From: Caldilinea sp.
GTDB lineage: Bacteria > Chloroflexota > Anaerolineae > Caldilineales > Caldilineaceae
Reading direction: 5' to 3'
Length of the DNA stretch: 6,069 bases
Assembly: GCA_026389955.1 (NCBI GenBank)
Contig: JAPLGY010000238.1
Location: forward strand, 1-6,069
Positions 5,821 to 6,069 of the stretch are shown here, piece after piece (position 1 is the first letter of the stretch; every line of letters begins with the position of its first letter). The position numbers and the translations under genes were made by a program. Under the pieces are notes generated by a model. It saw only the letters and a list, made by a program, of their open reading frames with translations. It was not told the origin of the DNA and did not search any database.

Positions 5821-6069
5821 GTTGTCACAGGGCGGGGTCAGGACAAGTCCATCCACGCGCATTTGGCCGATTTGTGCTGTCATGCGCGCAACATCATCAC
5901 ATCGAATGGATTGAACCGGTACAGCCCGACCCGGTAATCGTGCTGATCCGCAAAGTCCAACATGCCGTTCAGCGCTTCGTTGATGTAGGCTGCTGTGGCA
6001 TCGCAGAAACAGTGGCCAATCAATTGTGATTAACCGCGGGCCAGACGTTGTGCACGCTGTCTCAGCAGC
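5821..6069 (-). pseudogene. LacI/GalR-family transcriptional repressor, degenerate internal fragment
   Basis: Found by hand translation of three consecutive pieces. First, LLRQRAQRLARG then TAA (stop at 6030-6032) matches the hinge region of LacI proteins (AR.L..G). Second, in the same frame after the stop, SQLIGHCFCDATAAYINEAL leads on to DYRVGLYRFNPFD (to about 5901), matching the start of the ligand-binding domain. Third, one frame over from about 5898, DDVARMTAQIGQM then RVDGLVLTPPCDN (to about 5821) matches the very conserved VDG-hydrophobic-strand motif. The spacing between YRV and RVDG is normal if one lost base is restored near 5899. After this the family resemblance stops and the GH13 promoter region begins, so some 200 C-terminal residues are gone. 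The DNA-binding N terminus would lie beyond the right edge. It probably once controlled the GH13 gene. A sequencing error could explain one lesion but not all three. Confidence 0.7.

Noticed and set aside
5817..6029. Plus-strand open frame of 70 codons at the right end
   Set aside because: The minus strand here gives LacI-family motifs in two frames, which explains the coding-like composition; the plus-strand product has no motif.

Overview
The window reads as high-GC bacterial DNA with every supported gene on the minus strand, so transcription runs from the right edge to the left. An F420 biosynthesis block with a stand-alone nitroreductase, next to a LacI-type regulator remnant, an intracellular GH13 enzyme and a UroD-like methyltransferase homologue, suggests a member of the Chloroflexota (Thermomicrobia, Caldilineae or Anaerolineae type). 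This taxonomic guess is inferred from gene content only; an actinobacterium or an uncultured relative is not excluded.

Right part, 6069 to about 3235. The right edge holds the decayed middle of a LacI/GalR-family repressor gene. It has an in-frame TAA where the hinge meets the sugar-binding domain, a one-base frameshift about 40 codons later, and loss of the rest of the domain. Next is an AT-rich promoter-like segment with a TTTCGT-N8-ACGAAA inverted repeat. It is followed by a 588-residue GH13 (alpha-amylase superfamily) protein with no signal peptide and an unusual beta-rich insert, then, 14 nt later and with a very strong Shine-Dalgarno, an NAD-type short-chain dehydrogenase. These two genes form one transcription unit.

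Middle, 3234 to 2021. A 122-bp spacer leads to a uroporphyrinogen-decarboxylase-superfamily protein. It carries the His-x-Cys...Cys zinc motif of corrinoid-dependent methyltransferases (MtaA/MtbA type) and lacks the HemE arginine signature. It is probably not a haem enzyme.

Left part, 1941 to 1. A compact F420 operon: a stand-alone nitroreductase-superfamily protein (candidate dehydro-F420-0 reductase), cofD (Fo transferase) and the 5' part of cofC (phospho-substrate guanylyltransferase). Nitroreductase and cofD are 4 nt apart, and cofD and cofC overlap by a GTGA. The nitroreductase has an extended -10 promoter placed so that the transcript would start at or one base before the ATG (leaderless). 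Together the three proteins would activate phosphoenolpyruvate with GTP (CofC), transfer it to Fo (CofD) and reduce the dehydro product to F420-0 (nitroreductase). The glutamyl ligase CofE/FbiB is not in the window and may lie beyond the left edge.

No tRNA, rRNA, CRISPR array or insertion sequence was seen, and there is no gene-free stretch longer than 300 bases. The strongest unexplained items are the broken LacI gene with a possible orphan operator, the GH13 protein with an insert between catalytic regions III and IV, and the split-off F420 reductase.
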